From positions 1-63,059 of the forward strand of contig NZ_PJZH01000021.1 in the NCBI RefSeq assembly GCF_002858715.1: a stretch of DNA of 63,059 nt, given 5' to 3'. The position numbers and the translations under genes were made by a program. Below the pieces are notes generated by a model that saw nothing but the letters and a program-made list of their open reading frames with translations, was not told the origin of the DNA and searched no databases. Source of the DNA: Chimaeribacter coloradensis (GTDB taxonomy: Bacteria; Pseudomonadota; Gammaproteobacteria; Enterobacterales; Enterobacteriaceae). Numbering within the stretch: position 1 is the stretch's first letter; each line of letters opens with the position of its first letter. Positions 50,101-59,419 of this stretch are shown here, piece by piece.

Positions 50101-51201
50101 TTACCGCTCGTCGCGGCGGCCGGGAACGGCCGACCACATGCGGCGCACATGTACCGTCACCTCTTCACGATCGTGGTAGAGCTGCTTGGCGTGGATCTCT
50201 GAGTTGATGCCGTGCTCATCCAGCTGTTCGCGGATCGCCTGCAGGTTCTGGCTCACCTCTTCATAGCGCTTTTTCATCGGCAGCTTCAGGTTGAAGATTG
50301 CTTCGCGGCACCAGCCTTTGACCAGCCAGTCCGTCATCAGCTGGGCCACTTTCGCCGGTTTCTCCACCATGTCGCACACCAGCCAGGAGATGTTGCTGCG
50401 CGGCGGCTCAAAGCGGAAACCGTCGGCTCTGTAGTGCGTCACCTGCCCGGTCTCCATCAGGCTCGGGGCCATCGGGCCGTTATCCACCGCATGCACCATC
50501 ATGCTGCGCTGCACCAGCTGATAGGTCCAGCCGCCGGGGCAGGCCCCGAGATCCACCGCGTGCATCCCACTCGCCAGCCGTTCGTCCCACTCGTCCGCCG
50601 GGATAAAGACATGGAACGCCTCTTCCAGTTTCAGCGTCGAGCGGCTCGGCGCATCCGCCGGGAACTTCAGGCGCGGGATGCCCATATAGAACGGGGAGTT
50701 GTTATTGCTGTAGGAGTAGCCGACATAGCAGCAGCCGGGCGCAATAAAGAAGACGTGCACCACCGGGCGGTGCGGGTTTTCACGCTGGGCCATCACGTTC
50801 TGCTCACGCATCCCGGCGCGCAGCGGCACCGTGAGTTTACGGCAGAATTTGGTCAGCTCTTTGGCGTCGTTGGTGTCCGGCACTTCCACACGCAGCTCAC
50901 CCGCGCCCTGCACCACGCCCACCAGCATCCCGACAATCGGCGAGACCCGGTCATCCACCGGCAGGTCTTTGAGCAACTCCCCGACCACCAGCATCTGGCG
51001 CGCGAAGATCAGCTCACGGAACGGCAGCTCACGCGCCAGCTTGTCCGCCTCTTCCGGCTGGTAGCACTCAAACAGCACGTAGCCGCTGTTCTCTTTTACC
51101 CGGGCGAAACCGAACACTTCGCGGGCAGCCGCTTTTTCGGTGATCTCCGCCGCACACTCTTTCTCAAAACCGGGACGACAATACAACGCTAACTTATTCA
51201 T
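50101..51201 (-). CDS. rlmM: 23S rRNA 2'-O-ribose C2498 methyltransferase RlmM
   Basis: RlmM methylates the ribose of C2498 in the peptidyl-transferase centre. Starting at [16 protein letters not shown] gives 366 residues, the E. coli length. It has an N-terminal THUMP-like domain and a C-terminal Rossmann methyltransferase domain with the SAM motif [15 protein letters not shown]. Its start lies 8 nt inside ygdD. Confidence 0.96.
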   Translation of the reverse strand: MNKLALYCRPGFEKECAAEITEKAAAREVFGFARVKENSGYVLFECYQPEEADKLARELPFRELIFARQMLVVGELLKDLPVDDRVSPIVGMLVGVVQGAGELRVEVPDTNDAKELTKFCRKLTVPLRAGMREQNVMAQRENPHRPVVHVFFIAPGCCYVGYSYSNNNSPFYMGIPRLKFPADAPSRSTLKLEEAFHVFIPADEWDERLASGMHAVDLGACPGGWTYQLVQRSMMVHAVDNGPMAPSLMETGQVTHYRADGFRFEPPRSNISWLVCDMVEKPAKVAQLMTDWLVKGWCREAIFNLKLPMKKRYEEVSQNLQAIREQLDEHGINSEIHAKQLYHDREEVTVHVRRMWSAVPGRRDER

Positions 51202-51589
51202 GGCGATCTGCCTTTCTCTTAAGACGCAACGCGCCAATCAACATCAAAACCCAGCCCGCCAGGAAGCAAAGCCCCCCAACCGGCGTCACAAAGACCCACA
51301 TATGCAGCTGTGACAGCGCCAGGCAGTAGAGGCTGCCGCTGAACAGCACGGTCCCCAGTGCCAGCAATGCGCCGCTCCAGTAGAACCAGAGGCAGGCGCG
51401 GCGCTGCATCGCCAGGGAGAGGCCCATAATCGCCAGGGTGTGGAACCCCTGGTAATTGAGGCCGGTCTGAATCCAGGCCATCTCTTTTGCGCCCAGCGAG
51501 ACGCTCAGCACATGGGCACCAAATGCCCCCAGCGCCACAAAAACAAAGCCGCTCACGGCGGCGAAAATCAGCATAAACCGGCTGCTCAT
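51194..51589 (-). CDS. ygdD: DUF423 inner-membrane protein YgdD
   Basis: A 131-residue integral membrane protein of unknown function, same length as E. coli YgdD, with four hydrophobic segments and a basic C-terminus ([10 protein letters not shown]). The family motif GALGAFGAH appears as [12 protein letters not shown] chose MSSRFMLIF as start. It overlaps rlmM by 8 nt. Confidence 0.92.
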   Translation of the reverse strand: MSSRFMLIFAAVSGFVFVALGAFGAHVLSVSLGAKEMAWIQTGLNYQGFHTLAIMGLSLAMQRRACLWFYWSGALLALGTVLFSGSLYCLALSQLHMWVFVTPVGGLCFLAGWVLMLIGALRLKRKADRHE

Positions 51590-51633
51590 GGTATGACCCA
51601 TCTGTCTGTAAAACGGCGTGTGTGAGTGAAACC

Positions 51634-51668
51634 CAAAAAACGCGCGGTCGTCTCAGGCACGACGCGCG
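51634..51668 (-). terminator. Rho-independent terminator after gcvA
   Basis: CGCGCGGTCGT (51641-51651) pairs with ACGACGCGCG (51659-51668) with one bulged G, and GTTTTTTGGG follows on the minus strand. It sits directly after the gcvA stop, so ygdD-rlmM need a promoter in the remaining ~45 bp or readthrough. Confidence 0.8.
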
Positions 51669-51669
51669 C

Positions 51670-52590
51670 TCAATGTTCGTAACGGAAACGGAATTTTTCC
51701 TGTTCGCTGGCCGCACGGGCCAGGATCCATTGCCGGAAGGCGGCTATTTTACCGAGTTCTGCCTGACTGTCATGACATACCAGATAAAAAGCGTTTTTAC
51801 TGACCAGCACATCATTAAACGGGCAGACCAGCCGCCCCGCCTCGATCTCCATCTGCGTCATCACATTGTTGACCAGCGCCACCCCCTGGCCGTGGACCGC
51901 GGCCTGCACCACCATCGCACTGTGGCTGAAGATCGGCCCCTGTTGCACGTTGATATGTTGCAGCCCCAGCTGGCGGGTATAGGCCAGCCAGTCGCGGCGG
52001 GAGGAGTCGTGCAGCAGGGTGTGATAGGCCAGATCGGCCGGGGTTTTCAGCGGGTGATCGCCGGTGGTCAGCAGCAGCGGCGAACAGGCGGGCAGCAGGT
52101 ATTCGGCGTAGAGGCGCTCGGCACGCAGCCCCGGCCAATTGCCGCGGCCGTAGAAGATCGCCACATCCACGTCGTCCGCCAGCTTATCCTCTTCACGGTC
52201 AACCGCCTGGATGCGCACATCAATGCCCGGGTAGGCGGAGTTAAAGCCGGAGAGGCGCGGCACCAGCCACTGGATGGCAAAGCTCGGCGGCAGGCTGACG
52301 GTCAGCGCGCCTTTGGCACTGCGGGCCTGCAACTTGCGGGTCGCATCATTGAGCGCGGTAAAGATCTCTTTGATGTCAAGGTAGTAGCTCTGGCCCTCTT
52401 CCGTCAGCAACAGCGAGCGGTTGCGGCGGCGGAACAGTTTCAGCCCGAGGAAATCTTCAAGTGACTTGATCTGATGACTGACGGCAGCCTGGGTAACAAA
52501 CAGTTCCTCAGCCGCTTTGGTAAAGCTCAGATGGCGGGCGGCCGCATCAAATACCCGCAGGGCATTGAGCGGTGGTAGTCGTTTTGACAT
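51670..52590 (-). CDS. gcvA: Glycine cleavage system transcriptional activator GcvA
   Basis: GcvA is a LysR-type regulator that activates gcvTHP with glycine, represses it with purines, and drives gcvB. In the 306-residue protein the N-terminal winged helix-turn-helix (about 20-50, FTKAAEELFVTQAAVSHQIKSLE) is followed by the effector-binding domain. It is divergent from gcvB across a 126-bp AT-rich spacer. Confidence 0.96.
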   Translation of the reverse strand: MSKRLPPLNALRVFDAAARHLSFTKAAEELFVTQAAVSHQIKSLEDFLGLKLFRRRNRSLLLTEEGQSYYLDIKEIFTALNDATRKLQARSAKGALTVSLPPSFAIQWLVPRLSGFNSAYPGIDVRIQAVDREEDKLADDVDVAIFYGRGNWPGLRAERLYAEYLLPACSPLLLTTGDHPLKTPADLAYHTLLHDSSRRDWLAYTRQLGLQHINVQQGPIFSHSAMVVQAAVHGQGVALVNNVMTQMEIEAGRLVCPFNDVLVSKNAFYLVCHDSQAELGKIAAFRQWILARAASEQEKFRFRYEH

Positions 52591-52681
52591 GGTAAACTGC
52601 TTATGAGTTGACGTGTGATTACAACAAATAATTTTTAGTTACTTATTAGATTTTTTTATCCGAGCCATTATAAATTGTCCG

Positions 52682-52710
52682 TTGAGGATGCGCCAGCAAA
52701 TACCTATAGT
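52682..52710 (+). promoter_or_regulatory. gcvB promoter
   Basis: TTGAGG (52682-52687) and TATAGT (52705-52710) with a 17-bp spacer end 6 bp before the gcvB 5' end. GcvA sites are expected in the AT-rich stretch 52600-52680 but were not resolved. Confidence 0.75.
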
Positions 52711-52716
52711 GGCGGC

Positions 52717-52915
52717 ACTTCCCGGGCCGGAACGAAAAGTTGATGGGTATGAGGATACCGAGAGGCTTTTGGCTTGTGGTTGTGATGTTGTGTTTGCACG
52801 TTGTCTGGCACTCCAGACGCAGTAGCGAAAGCTACTCTTTTTCACTTCCTGTACATTTACCCTGTCTGTCCATAGTGATTTTATGCAGCACCGCACTTTG
52901 CGGTGCTTTTTTTTT
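52717..52915 (+). ncRNA. gcvB: GcvB small RNA
   Basis: GcvB is an Hfq-dependent sRNA that represses many amino acid and peptide transporter mRNAs. The 5' end ACTTCC..GCCGGAACGAAAAGTT, the GU-rich R1 seed region (about 52771-52796, TTGTGGTTGTGATGTTGTG), the conserved block from TTCACTTCCTGTACATTTACC through TCCATAGTGATT (R2 and R3), and the terminator GCACCGC..GCGGTGC with nine Ts all match E. coli GcvB. It is 199 nt, a little shorter than the E. coli RNA because R1 lacks one GU repeat. Divergent from gcvA as expected. Confidence 0.95.
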
Positions 52916-52954
52916 GCGTGTGGCGGAGCAGCGCCCCGCCCGGCACCGGGTAAA

Positions 52955-53176
52955 TTACTCCCCTTTTACCATCTCTTTCACGTCTGCGCGGTTGATCTGC
53001 TGTTCATTGCCATAGGCATCTTTGTAGCTGATCATCCCGGTATCATCATCCACCTGCGGTTTGCCCTCAGAGACGATGGTACGGCCATCATTGGTGTGCA
53101 TTACATAGTTGCTGGAGCAGGCAGCCAGGGTACACGTCAACATTACGGCAGAAACCACTGCGGCTAATTTTTTCAT
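52955..53176 (-). CDS. ygdI: DUF903 family lipoprotein YgdI
   Basis: A 73-residue small lipoprotein of the YgdI/YgdR family. The lipobox LAAC puts the lipidated cysteine at 20, and the body (SNYVMHTNDGRTIVSEGKP, DDDTGMISYKDAYGNEQQINRADVKEM) aligns with E. coli YgdI. Of two adjacent ATGs the second has the proper distance to AAGGAG. Function unknown. Confidence 0.92.
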   Translation of the reverse strand: MKKLAAVVSAVMLTCTLAACSSNYVMHTNDGRTIVSEGKPQVDDDTGMISYKDAYGNEQQINRADVKEMVKGE

Positions 53177-53365
53177 CATGAACTCCTTGTAGAGAGATGT
53201 TTTCTCGAACGCATTCTGTTATCAGGCAAATTATTCAGCCCGTCATAAATCAGCATAACAAAGTTCCGGGAGTTTGCCAGAAAAGTGCCCCCGGCCCCCG
53301 CCCGGCCTTGTGCCGCCGCGTTAAATCGGCGAGGATCGGCGCCGTAACCAGGAGAGCCTATTCCC

Positions 53366-54571
53366 ATGACCCCTTTTGATCCCGCCGGCTTCCGCCGCCA
53401 CTTTCCGGCACTGGCCCATGCCGGCACCTATCTTGACAGTGCTGCCACGGCGCTGAAGCCGCAGGCGATGATCGACGCCACCACCGCCTTTTACCAGCAG
53501 AGCGGCGTCACGGTACACCGCAGCCAGCACGCCCAGGCCCAGGCGCTGACCCGGCAGTATGAATCAGCGCGTGAACAGGTGGCCGCCCTGATCAATGCGG
53601 CAGAACCGCAGGAGATCGTCTGGACGCGCGGTGCCACCGAGGCACTGAATCTGGTGGCACAGGGCTACTTCCGCCCCCGCCTTCAGCCCGGCGATGAGCT
53701 GCTGGTGAGCCAGGCGGAGCATCACGCCAACCTGCTGCCGTGGCTGATGCTGGCTGAGCAGACCGGCGCGGTGGTGGTGCCGCTGCCGCTCGATCACCAG
53801 CAGATCCCGGACATCGACGCATTAGCTGAGCTATTGCGTCCGCGCACACGGTTGCTTGCGCTGGGGCAGATGTCGAACGTCACCGGCGGCTGCCCCGATC
53901 TGGCGCGCGCCATCGCCCTGGCCCATGCCAATAACACCCTGGTGGTGGTCGACGGCGCGCAGGGGGTGGTGCATAACCCGCCGGATGTGCAGGCGCTGGG
54001 CGTGGATTTTTACGCCTTTTCCGCCCATAAACTTTACGGCCCGACCGGGCTCGGCATGTTGTACGGCAACCGGGCGCGGCTGGAGGAGATGGCTGCCTGG
54101 CAAGGCGGCGGCAAAATGATCAGCGAAGTCTCTTTCGCCGGTTATACGCCGCAGCCGGTGCCGCACCGCTTTGAGGCGGGCACACCCAACATCGCCGGGG
54201 TGATTGGGCTTTCTGCCACGCTGGGCTGGCTGGCGGAACAGGATCTGGCCGCCGCCGAGGCTTACAGCCGCGGGCTGGCGCGCAGTGCGGAGCAGCAACT
54301 GGCCGCGATCCCTGGCTTCCGCAGCTTCCGCCGCTCGGATGCCAGCCTGCTGGCCTTCGATTTTACCGATGTGCACCACAGCGATATGATCACCCTGCTG
54401 GCCGAACAGGGTATTGCCATGCGTGCCGGCCAGCACTGCGCACAACCACTGATGGCGCAGCTCGGCGTAACGGGCACCCTGCGTGCCTCTTTTGCCCCTT
54501 ATAACACTCCGCAGGATGTGGATGCGCTGGTTGCTGCCGTACGGCAGGCGCGCGCCCTGCTGCTGGAGTGA
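53366..54571 (+). CDS. csdA: Cysteine desulfurase CsdA
   Basis: CsdA takes sulfur from cysteine and passes it to CsdE. The 401 residues equal the E. coli enzyme; PLP lysine K222 lies in [10 protein letters not shown] and the persulfide cysteine C358 in [12 protein letters not shown] SufS-like class V aminotransferase. csdE follows after 19 nt. Confidence 0.96.
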   Translation: MTPFDPAGFRRHFPALAHAGTYLDSAATALKPQAMIDATTAFYQQSGVTVHRSQHAQAQALTRQYESAREQVAALINAAEPQEIVWTRGATEALNLVAQGYFRPRLQPGDELLVSQAEHHANLLPWLMLAEQTGAVVVPLPLDHQQIPDIDALAELLRPRTRLLALGQMSNVTGGCPDLARAIALAHANNTLVVVDGAQGVVHNPPDVQALGVDFYAFSAHKLYGPTGLGMLYGNRARLEEMAAWQGGGKMISEVSFAGYTPQPVPHRFEAGTPNIAGVIGLSATLGWLAEQDLAAAEAYSRGLARSAEQQLAAIPGFRSFRRSDASLLAFDFTDVHHSDMITLLAEQGIAMRAGQHCAQPLMAQLGVTGTLRASFAPYNTPQDVDALVAAVRQARALLLE

Positions 54572-54590
54572 CCTGACCGGAGTTAACATA

Positions 54591-55031
54591 ATGATGCTTG
54601 CCCCTCACCCGTTCGGCCATGAAATCACGCTGGACACCCTGACGGCCACCTTCACCGGCTTCAGCCAGTGGGAAGATCGCTACCGCCAGCTGATCCAGCT
54701 CGCCCGGCAATTGCCGCCGCTGGATGAGGCGCTGAAAACGCCGGACCGTGAACTGAGCGGCTGCGAAAACCGCGTCTGGCTGGGTTACCAGCGCAAGGAG
54801 GACGGCACGCTGCACTTCTATGGCGACAGCGAAGGCCGGATTGTGAAAGGGTTACTGGCGGTGGTGCTGACGGCGGCCGAGGGGAAGACCCCGGCCGCAT
54901 TGCGCGCGCTTGATGTGCCGGCGCTGTTTGACACCCTCGGCCTGCGCCAGCAGCTCAGCGCCACCCGCGCCGGGGGGTTACAGGCGCTGGCGGACGCGGT
55001 GGCCCGCATTGCGGTGGCCGAGGGCGGCTGA
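54591..55031 (+). CDS. csdE: Sulfur acceptor protein CsdE
   Basis: CsdE (SufE family) receives persulfide sulfur from CsdA and hands it on, with TcdA in the same system. In this 146-residue protein the acceptor cysteine is C58 in [13 protein letters not shown]. The start is the first of two ATGs, with GGAG 8 nt upstream. It converges on tcdA with 4 nt between stop codons. Confidence 0.95.
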   Translation: MMLAPHPFGHEITLDTLTATFTGFSQWEDRYRQLIQLARQLPPLDEALKTPDRELSGCENRVWLGYQRKEDGTLHFYGDSEGRIVKGLLAVVLTAAEGKTPAALRALDVPALFDTLGLRQQLSATRAGGLQALADAVARIAVAEGG

Positions 55032-55035
55032 CGTT

Positions 55036-55860
55036 TTACGCCTGGGCGGCCAGGTGTTCCGCTTTTGCCACCATCTTCTTCAGCGCGTGGGACACCGCCA
55101 CAAAGCCAAAGGTGGCGGTGACCATCGTCGCCGCGCCAAACCCGGCGGCACAATCCATGCGCTTCGGCCCCTCGGCGGTGCTGCGTGAGGCGCACACCGA
55201 GCCGTCCGGCTGGGGGTAGACCAGCGGCTCGCTGGAGAAGACGCAGTCGATCCCCAGTTTCCCTTTGCTGTTTTTCACCACGTTAAAATCACTCTTCAGG
55301 CGTTCACGCAGCTTGGCGGCCAGCGGGTCCTGGATGGTTTTAGCCAGATCGGTGACCTCAATCCGCGTCGGGTCGATCTGCCCGCCCGCCCCGCCGGTGG
55401 TCACCACCGGGATTTTGAACCGGCGGCAGTAGGCCAGCAGTGCCGCCTTCGGCCGCACGCTGTCAATGGCGTCAATCACGTAGCTGAAGTTGTTGTCCAG
55501 CAGCGCCGCGACGTTGTCCGGCGTGATGAAATCGTCGATGCAGGTGACGCGGCACTCCGGGTTAATCGCCAGAATGCGCTCGGCCATCACCTCAGTTTTC
55601 GCCTGGCCGACGCTCTGTTTCAGCGCGTGGATCTGGCGGTTGGTATTGGTGACGCAGACATCGTCCATGTCGATCAGCGTAATCGCACCGATGCCGGTAC
55701 GTGCCAGCGCCTCCGCTGCCCAGGAGCCGACACCGCCGATGCCGATCACGCAGACGTGCGCCTCGGCAAACACCGCCAGCGCCGACTGGCCGTAAAGCCG
55801 GGCCGTGCCGCCGAAGCGTTGCAGATAAGCGTCAGAATAGGCCGCTGTTGTCACGTTCAT
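55036..55860 (-). CDS. tcdA: tRNA threonylcarbamoyladenosine dehydratase TcdA (CsdL)
   Basis: TcdA uses ATP to cyclise t6A37 to ct6A in ANN-decoding tRNAs and interacts with CsdA-CsdE. The 274-residue E1-like protein has the nucleotide-binding VIGIGGVGSWAAEAL, the DMDDVCVTNTNRQ motif and a C-terminal transmembrane-like segment (AGFGAATMVTATFGFVAVS). With TilS, TrmO and TruC it is one of several tRNA-modification enzymes in this window. Confidence 0.95.
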   Translation of the reverse strand: MNVTTAAYSDAYLQRFGGTARLYGQSALAVFAEAHVCVIGIGGVGSWAAEALARTGIGAITLIDMDDVCVTNTNRQIHALKQSVGQAKTEVMAERILAINPECRVTCIDDFITPDNVAALLDNNFSYVIDAIDSVRPKAALLAYCRRFKIPVVTTGGAGGQIDPTRIEVTDLAKTIQDPLAAKLRERLKSDFNVVKNSKGKLGIDCVFSSEPLVYPQPDGSVCASRSTAEGPKRMDCAAGFGAATMVTATFGFVAVSHALKKMVAKAEHLAAQA

Positions 55861-55891
55861 TACCTCAACACTGTAACCGGGAATCCCGGCG

Positions 55892-55921
55892 AAAAATAAA
55901 AAAGCAGCCCGCAGGCCGCTT
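55892..55921 (-). terminator. Rho-independent terminator after mltA
   Basis: AAGCAGCC (55902-55909) pairs with GGCCGCTT (55914-55921) with one mismatch, and TTTTTTATTTTT follows on the minus strand. Confidence 0.82.
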
Positions 55922-55947
55922 CATTCAAAAATTGCCTGACCGGCGGG

Positions 55948-57150
55948 TTACTGCGGGTTGTTTATCTGCGGATTGTTTACCTGCGGATTGCTGACCAGCA
56001 AAGTTTCGCCCTGGCCACCGCTGCTCAGAACCGGTTTGGCCTGGCTCTGGTAGGCGGTAAACAGCGGGCCGCCGCTCTGTTTGGATTTCAGCACCCACAC
56101 CCGGCCATAGTGGTTGTAATAACCAGCGGCGTGGCCTGCTTCCGGGCCGATGCCCTGGTAGATGTCAAAGTGCTGGCCCTTGATCGCCCCGCCGACATCC
56201 AGCGCCACCATCAGCCGCATATGGTATTTGCCGGTAAACTTGCCGTTGTTGTCCAGCTCCGGCACTTCCGCCAGCAAGGTGGTGCCCGCCGGGATCAGCG
56301 AACGGTCCGACGCTACCGAGGCTTTGGCGATCAGCGGCACCGCGCTCGCCCCTTTCACCGGCGCAAACATCTCCGGTTTAAAGAAGACAAAGGAGGGGTT
56401 CTGCTCCAGCAGTTCGCGCACTTCAGCCGGGGAGTGGCTGTCCGCCCATTTGCGGATCGCCTGCATCGACATATCTTCGCGCGCCACTTCACCGCGATCA
56501 ATCAGCACTTTGCCAATGCTGCGATAGGCGTGGCCATTCTTGCCGCCGTAGCCGAAGAACATCAGCGGGCGGCCGTCGCCGTAATCGACATACCCACTGC
56601 CCTGCACTTCCATCATGAAGTTGTCCATCAGGGAGTTGGTATAGGCCACCGCGTAACGCTCATCCAGCGCGCCGCTGTAAATGGCGGCGCGGTCCGGCAG
56701 GCGGCGTTTGCCTTTCGGCGGCATCCGGTAGAGCGGATAGCGGAACTCCCCCTGCGGCGTATAGCGCGCCTGCACCACCGGCGTGTAGTAGCCGGTAAAC
56801 TGCACGTTGCCGAAGTTGTCCACGCCCTCCATCTGGTAGGCGTTCAGCCCGTACTGGCTGAGGGTGCGGGTATCGCCCCCGGCGCGGATCCACTGCTGCA
56901 CATTCTGGTACGTCGGGTTATTGCGGTTAAACAGGCCCGGCGAGGCGTACTGAATTTCGAGCAGCTGGTCTGAATAATCCTTGGCGTTGACCGGTTTCCC
57001 TTTTGCATTCGGCTCATTGACCAGCGCCAGCGACTGTTCCAGGCGCCCGTCTTTATACTGCTGCCCGCGATCGGTGGGCCGGGAGGAGCACCCGGCCAGG
57101 ATGGCCACTACCATGCCGCTGACGATATATTTGCCTAACGATCCTTTCAT
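55948..57150 (-). CDS. mltA: Membrane-bound lytic transglycosylase A
   Basis: MltA is an outer-membrane lipoprotein that cleaves peptidoglycan to 1,6-anhydromuropeptides. Starting at MKGSLGKY gives 400 residues; the lipobox ILAGC puts the lipidated cysteine at 21. The MltA barrel domain includes VQFTGYYTPVV, VQGSGYVDYGDG and the 3D domain with the catalytic aspartate in LMVALDVGGAIKGQHFDIYQG. The protein is about 35 residues longer than E. coli MltA owing to a C-terminal tail ending in (V/I)NNPQ repeats. Confidence 0.94.
   Translation of the reverse strand: MKGSLGKYIVSGMVVAILAGCSSRPTDRGQQYKDGRLEQSLALVNEPNAKGKPVNAKDYSDQLLEIQYASPGLFNRNNPTYQNVQQWIRAGGDTRTLSQYGLNAYQMEGVDNFGNVQFTGYYTPVVQARYTPQGEFRYPLYRMPPKGKRRLPDRAAIYSGALDERYAVAYTNSLMDNFMMEVQGSGYVDYGDGRPLMFFGYGGKNGHAYRSIGKVLIDRGEVAREDMSMQAIRKWADSHSPAEVRELLEQNPSFVFFKPEMFAPVKGASAVPLIAKASVASDRSLIPAGTTLLAEVPELDNNGKFTGKYHMRLMVALDVGGAIKGQHFDIYQGIGPEAGHAAGYYNHYGRVWVLKSKQSGGPLFTAYQSQAKPVLSSGGQGETLLVSNPQVNNPQINNPQ
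55951..55995 (-). repeat. Three 15-bp tandem repeats at the mltA 3' end
   Basis: Units at 55951-55965, 55966-55980 and 55981-55995 differ at one to three positions and encode the pentapeptide (V/I)NNPQ at the very C-terminus. The repeat is in frame and terminal, so copy number can change freely. Confidence 0.88.
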
Positions 57151-57314
57151 TGCCTGCACTCTTTACCGGATTTTCACCCGCGCACGATAACAAACGCCCA
57201 TAGAGAAAGGAATTCTCCCCGCCAAAAAAGCAGGGGGCAGCGATGAAAAAAGAGGCAAAAACGCGCGATTTCGTTTAAAAAACCTGCGTCCAATGCATTA
57301 AATGGAAAAACAAC

Positions 57315-57342
57315 TTGCAGCAAATCTCATGGCCGGTATAGT
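57315..57342 (+). promoter_or_regulatory. Promoter of the initiator tRNA operon
   Basis: TTGCAG (57315-57320) and TATAGT (57337-57342) with a 16-bp spacer and a GC-containing discriminator lie 14 bp before the first tRNA, the form of a stable-RNA promoter. Confidence 0.75.
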
Positions 57343-57356
57343 GCGCATCCATCGGA

Positions 57357-57433
<77 letters not shown>

Positions 57434-57519
57434 ATCCGGTGCTGTACCAGCAGCATCAAACGCCGGATAGGCCGATAAGCAGTAAGCAAGAAAAGCAGTA
57501 AAATGCAAAGCGTTACGGA

Positions 57520-57596
<77 letters not shown>

Positions 57597-57711
57597 ATTC
57601 GGTGCTGTACCAGCAGCTGAAAATCCGGATTGCACGTGACCACGCCCTGGCCTATAATCAGGACGTTAGCAACAAAAGATGTATGCAGTAAAAGAAAAGC
57701 AGTAAGACGGA

Positions 57712-57788
<77 letters not shown>

Positions 57789-57803
57789 CTTACACCACAT
57801 CAG

Positions 57804-57826
57804 ACACCCTTCAGGGTGTTTTTTTG
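57804..57826 (+). terminator. Rho-independent terminator of the tRNA-fMet operon
   Basis: ACACCC (57804-57809) and GGGTGT (57814-57819) with a TTCA loop are followed by seven Ts. Confidence 0.88.
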
Positions 57827-57923
57827 TTTCTGGCGTTCCCCCTCTCTTTTCCCGCTTTTCCTGTTCCGCACGTCCCTGTCCTTTTTGTTAAGCGCCATCC
57901 TTTCAGACAGCGCCAACACGCCC

Positions 57924-59171
57924 TTACCGCCGTACCAATCCGCCTTTGGCAAAATAGGCTTTAATCCCTGCCAGGATCGACTCCGCCACCTGTTGCTGGA
58001 ACCGGCTGGTGCGCAGTTTGCGCTCCTCCTGCACATTACTGATAAACGCCGTTTCCACCAGAATCGACGGAATATCCGGCGCTTTCAGCACTGCAAAGCC
58101 CGCCTGGTCCACATGGTTCTTATGCAGGTGGTTCACCTTGCCCATACGTGCCAGCACCTCTTTGCCAAATTTCAGGCTGTCGTTGATGGTGGCGGTCTGC
58201 ACCAGGTCAAACATGGTGTGGTCGAGGTAGCGGTCGCCACTTTTGCCTACGCCGCCGATGTTATCCGCTTCGTTCTGCGTCTGCGCCAGATAGCGCGCGG
58301 CGGCGCTGGTCGCCCCCTTCGTGGAGAGCGCAAACACCGACGAGCCGCGCGCCGCCCGGCTGGTAAAGGCATCGGCATGGATCGAGACAAAGAGATCGGC
58401 ATGCTGTTTGCGCGCTTTGGCCACCCGCACCCGCAGCGGGATAAACACATCCTCGTTGCGCGTCATATAGGCTTTCATATTGGGCTGCTTGTCGATCAGC
58501 TTTTTCAGCCGCCGGGCAATCAACAGCACAATATCTTTCTCACGCGTTTTGTATTTCCCCACCGCGCCGGAGTCTTCGCCGCCGTGGCCGGGGTCAAGCA
58601 TGATGATAATCGGCCGGTCGTGGCCTGCGTTGCCGCGTTTTGGCGTGGTGGCGGGCAGCGAGCGCTCCAGGTCACCTTTGTTGTAATCCTCCAGCAGCGC
58701 CAGCAGCGGGTCAGACGCCTCCCCCGCCCGGCCGCTGGCCGGGTAGAGATCCACCACCAGCCGGTTTTTGAAGGCTGACACCGGCCCCAGCGTAAAGAGG
58801 TGCGGCGTACTGTTCTGCTTCAGCTCCAGCACCACCCGCACCGTATTTTTGTCGAACTGCCCGACGCGCGCCCGCTTTAAGTAGGGGTCGTTGGTGCGCA
58901 CCTGCCGGGAGATGCCTTTCAGCACGCTGTTGAGGTGTATGCCTTCGATGTCGATCACCACCCGCTCGGGGTGGCTCAGCGCAAACTGCTTATACTTAAG
59001 CGGCGTGGAGGATTCGATGGTAATGCGGGTATAGGGCGTTGAAGGCCAGACGCGCACAGCAATAACATGGGCGCTGGCGGCAAAACCCACCTGGCTGACA
59101 CTCAGCAGCCAGGTCGCGGCGGCGGCCTGCACCAGACGGCGGCGGCCCAGGTTCGGGGGGGTATCGGTCAT
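57924..59171 (-). CDS. amiC: N-acetylmuramoyl-L-alanine amidase AmiC
   Basis: AmiC splits septal peptidoglycan during cell separation and is activated by NlpD. The 415-residue precursor begins with a Tat signal peptide (RRR at 10-12, hydrophobic stretch to about 34), then an AMIN septal-targeting domain (about 38-135), a linker, and the zinc amidase_3 domain starting at [16 protein letters not shown] with later metal ligands in SIHADAF and the C-terminal [10 protein letters not shown]. Located between the tRNA operon and argA, as in E. coli. Confidence 0.96.
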   Translation of the reverse strand: MTDTPPNLGRRRLVQAAAATWLLSVSQVGFAASAHVIAVRVWPSTPYTRITIESSTPLKYKQFALSHPERVVIDIEGIHLNSVLKGISRQVRTNDPYLKRARVGQFDKNTVRVVLELKQNSTPHLFTLGPVSAFKNRLVVDLYPASGRAGEASDPLLALLEDYNKGDLERSLPATTPKRGNAGHDRPIIIMLDPGHGGEDSGAVGKYKTREKDIVLLIARRLKKLIDKQPNMKAYMTRNEDVFIPLRVRVAKARKQHADLFVSIHADAFTSRAARGSSVFALSTKGATSAAARYLAQTQNEADNIGGVGKSGDRYLDHTMFDLVQTATINDSLKFGKEVLARMGKVNHLHKNHVDQAGFAVLKAPDIPSILVETAFISNVQEERKLRTSRFQQQVAESILAGIKAYFAKGGLVRR

Positions 59172-59369
59172 GCGGCTCCGGAAAATGAAAAGCGATGAAA
59201 AGGCATCGCTAAAGCGGGCTAAACGTCAAAAACTTTAACGAATCAGCCGCTTCCTGTCACCCTGAAAGCCGCCTGCCAGGCAAAAAGCCGGTTTTGCCGC
59301 GCAATGCTTACTCTCTGTTAACGTTCTGATAACTTTCTTGCGTGATTTCGTGCTTGCCATCTTCGCCAT

Positions 59370-59408
59370 AAAGAATAAAAATACATAAATTACGAATAAT
59401 CATGCAAT
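59370..59408 (+). promoter_or_regulatory. ArgR operator (two ARG boxes) upstream of argA
   Basis: Two 18-bp boxes, 59370-59387 and 59391-59408, are separated by exactly 3 bp, the standard ArgR spacing. Each has GAAT followed by an AT centre and a CA half-site; they differ from the TNTGAAT-WWWW-ATTCANA consensus at about two and three positions. The second box ends 11 bp before the argA start. Confidence 0.72.
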
Positions 59409-59419
59409 AGGCGAGACCC

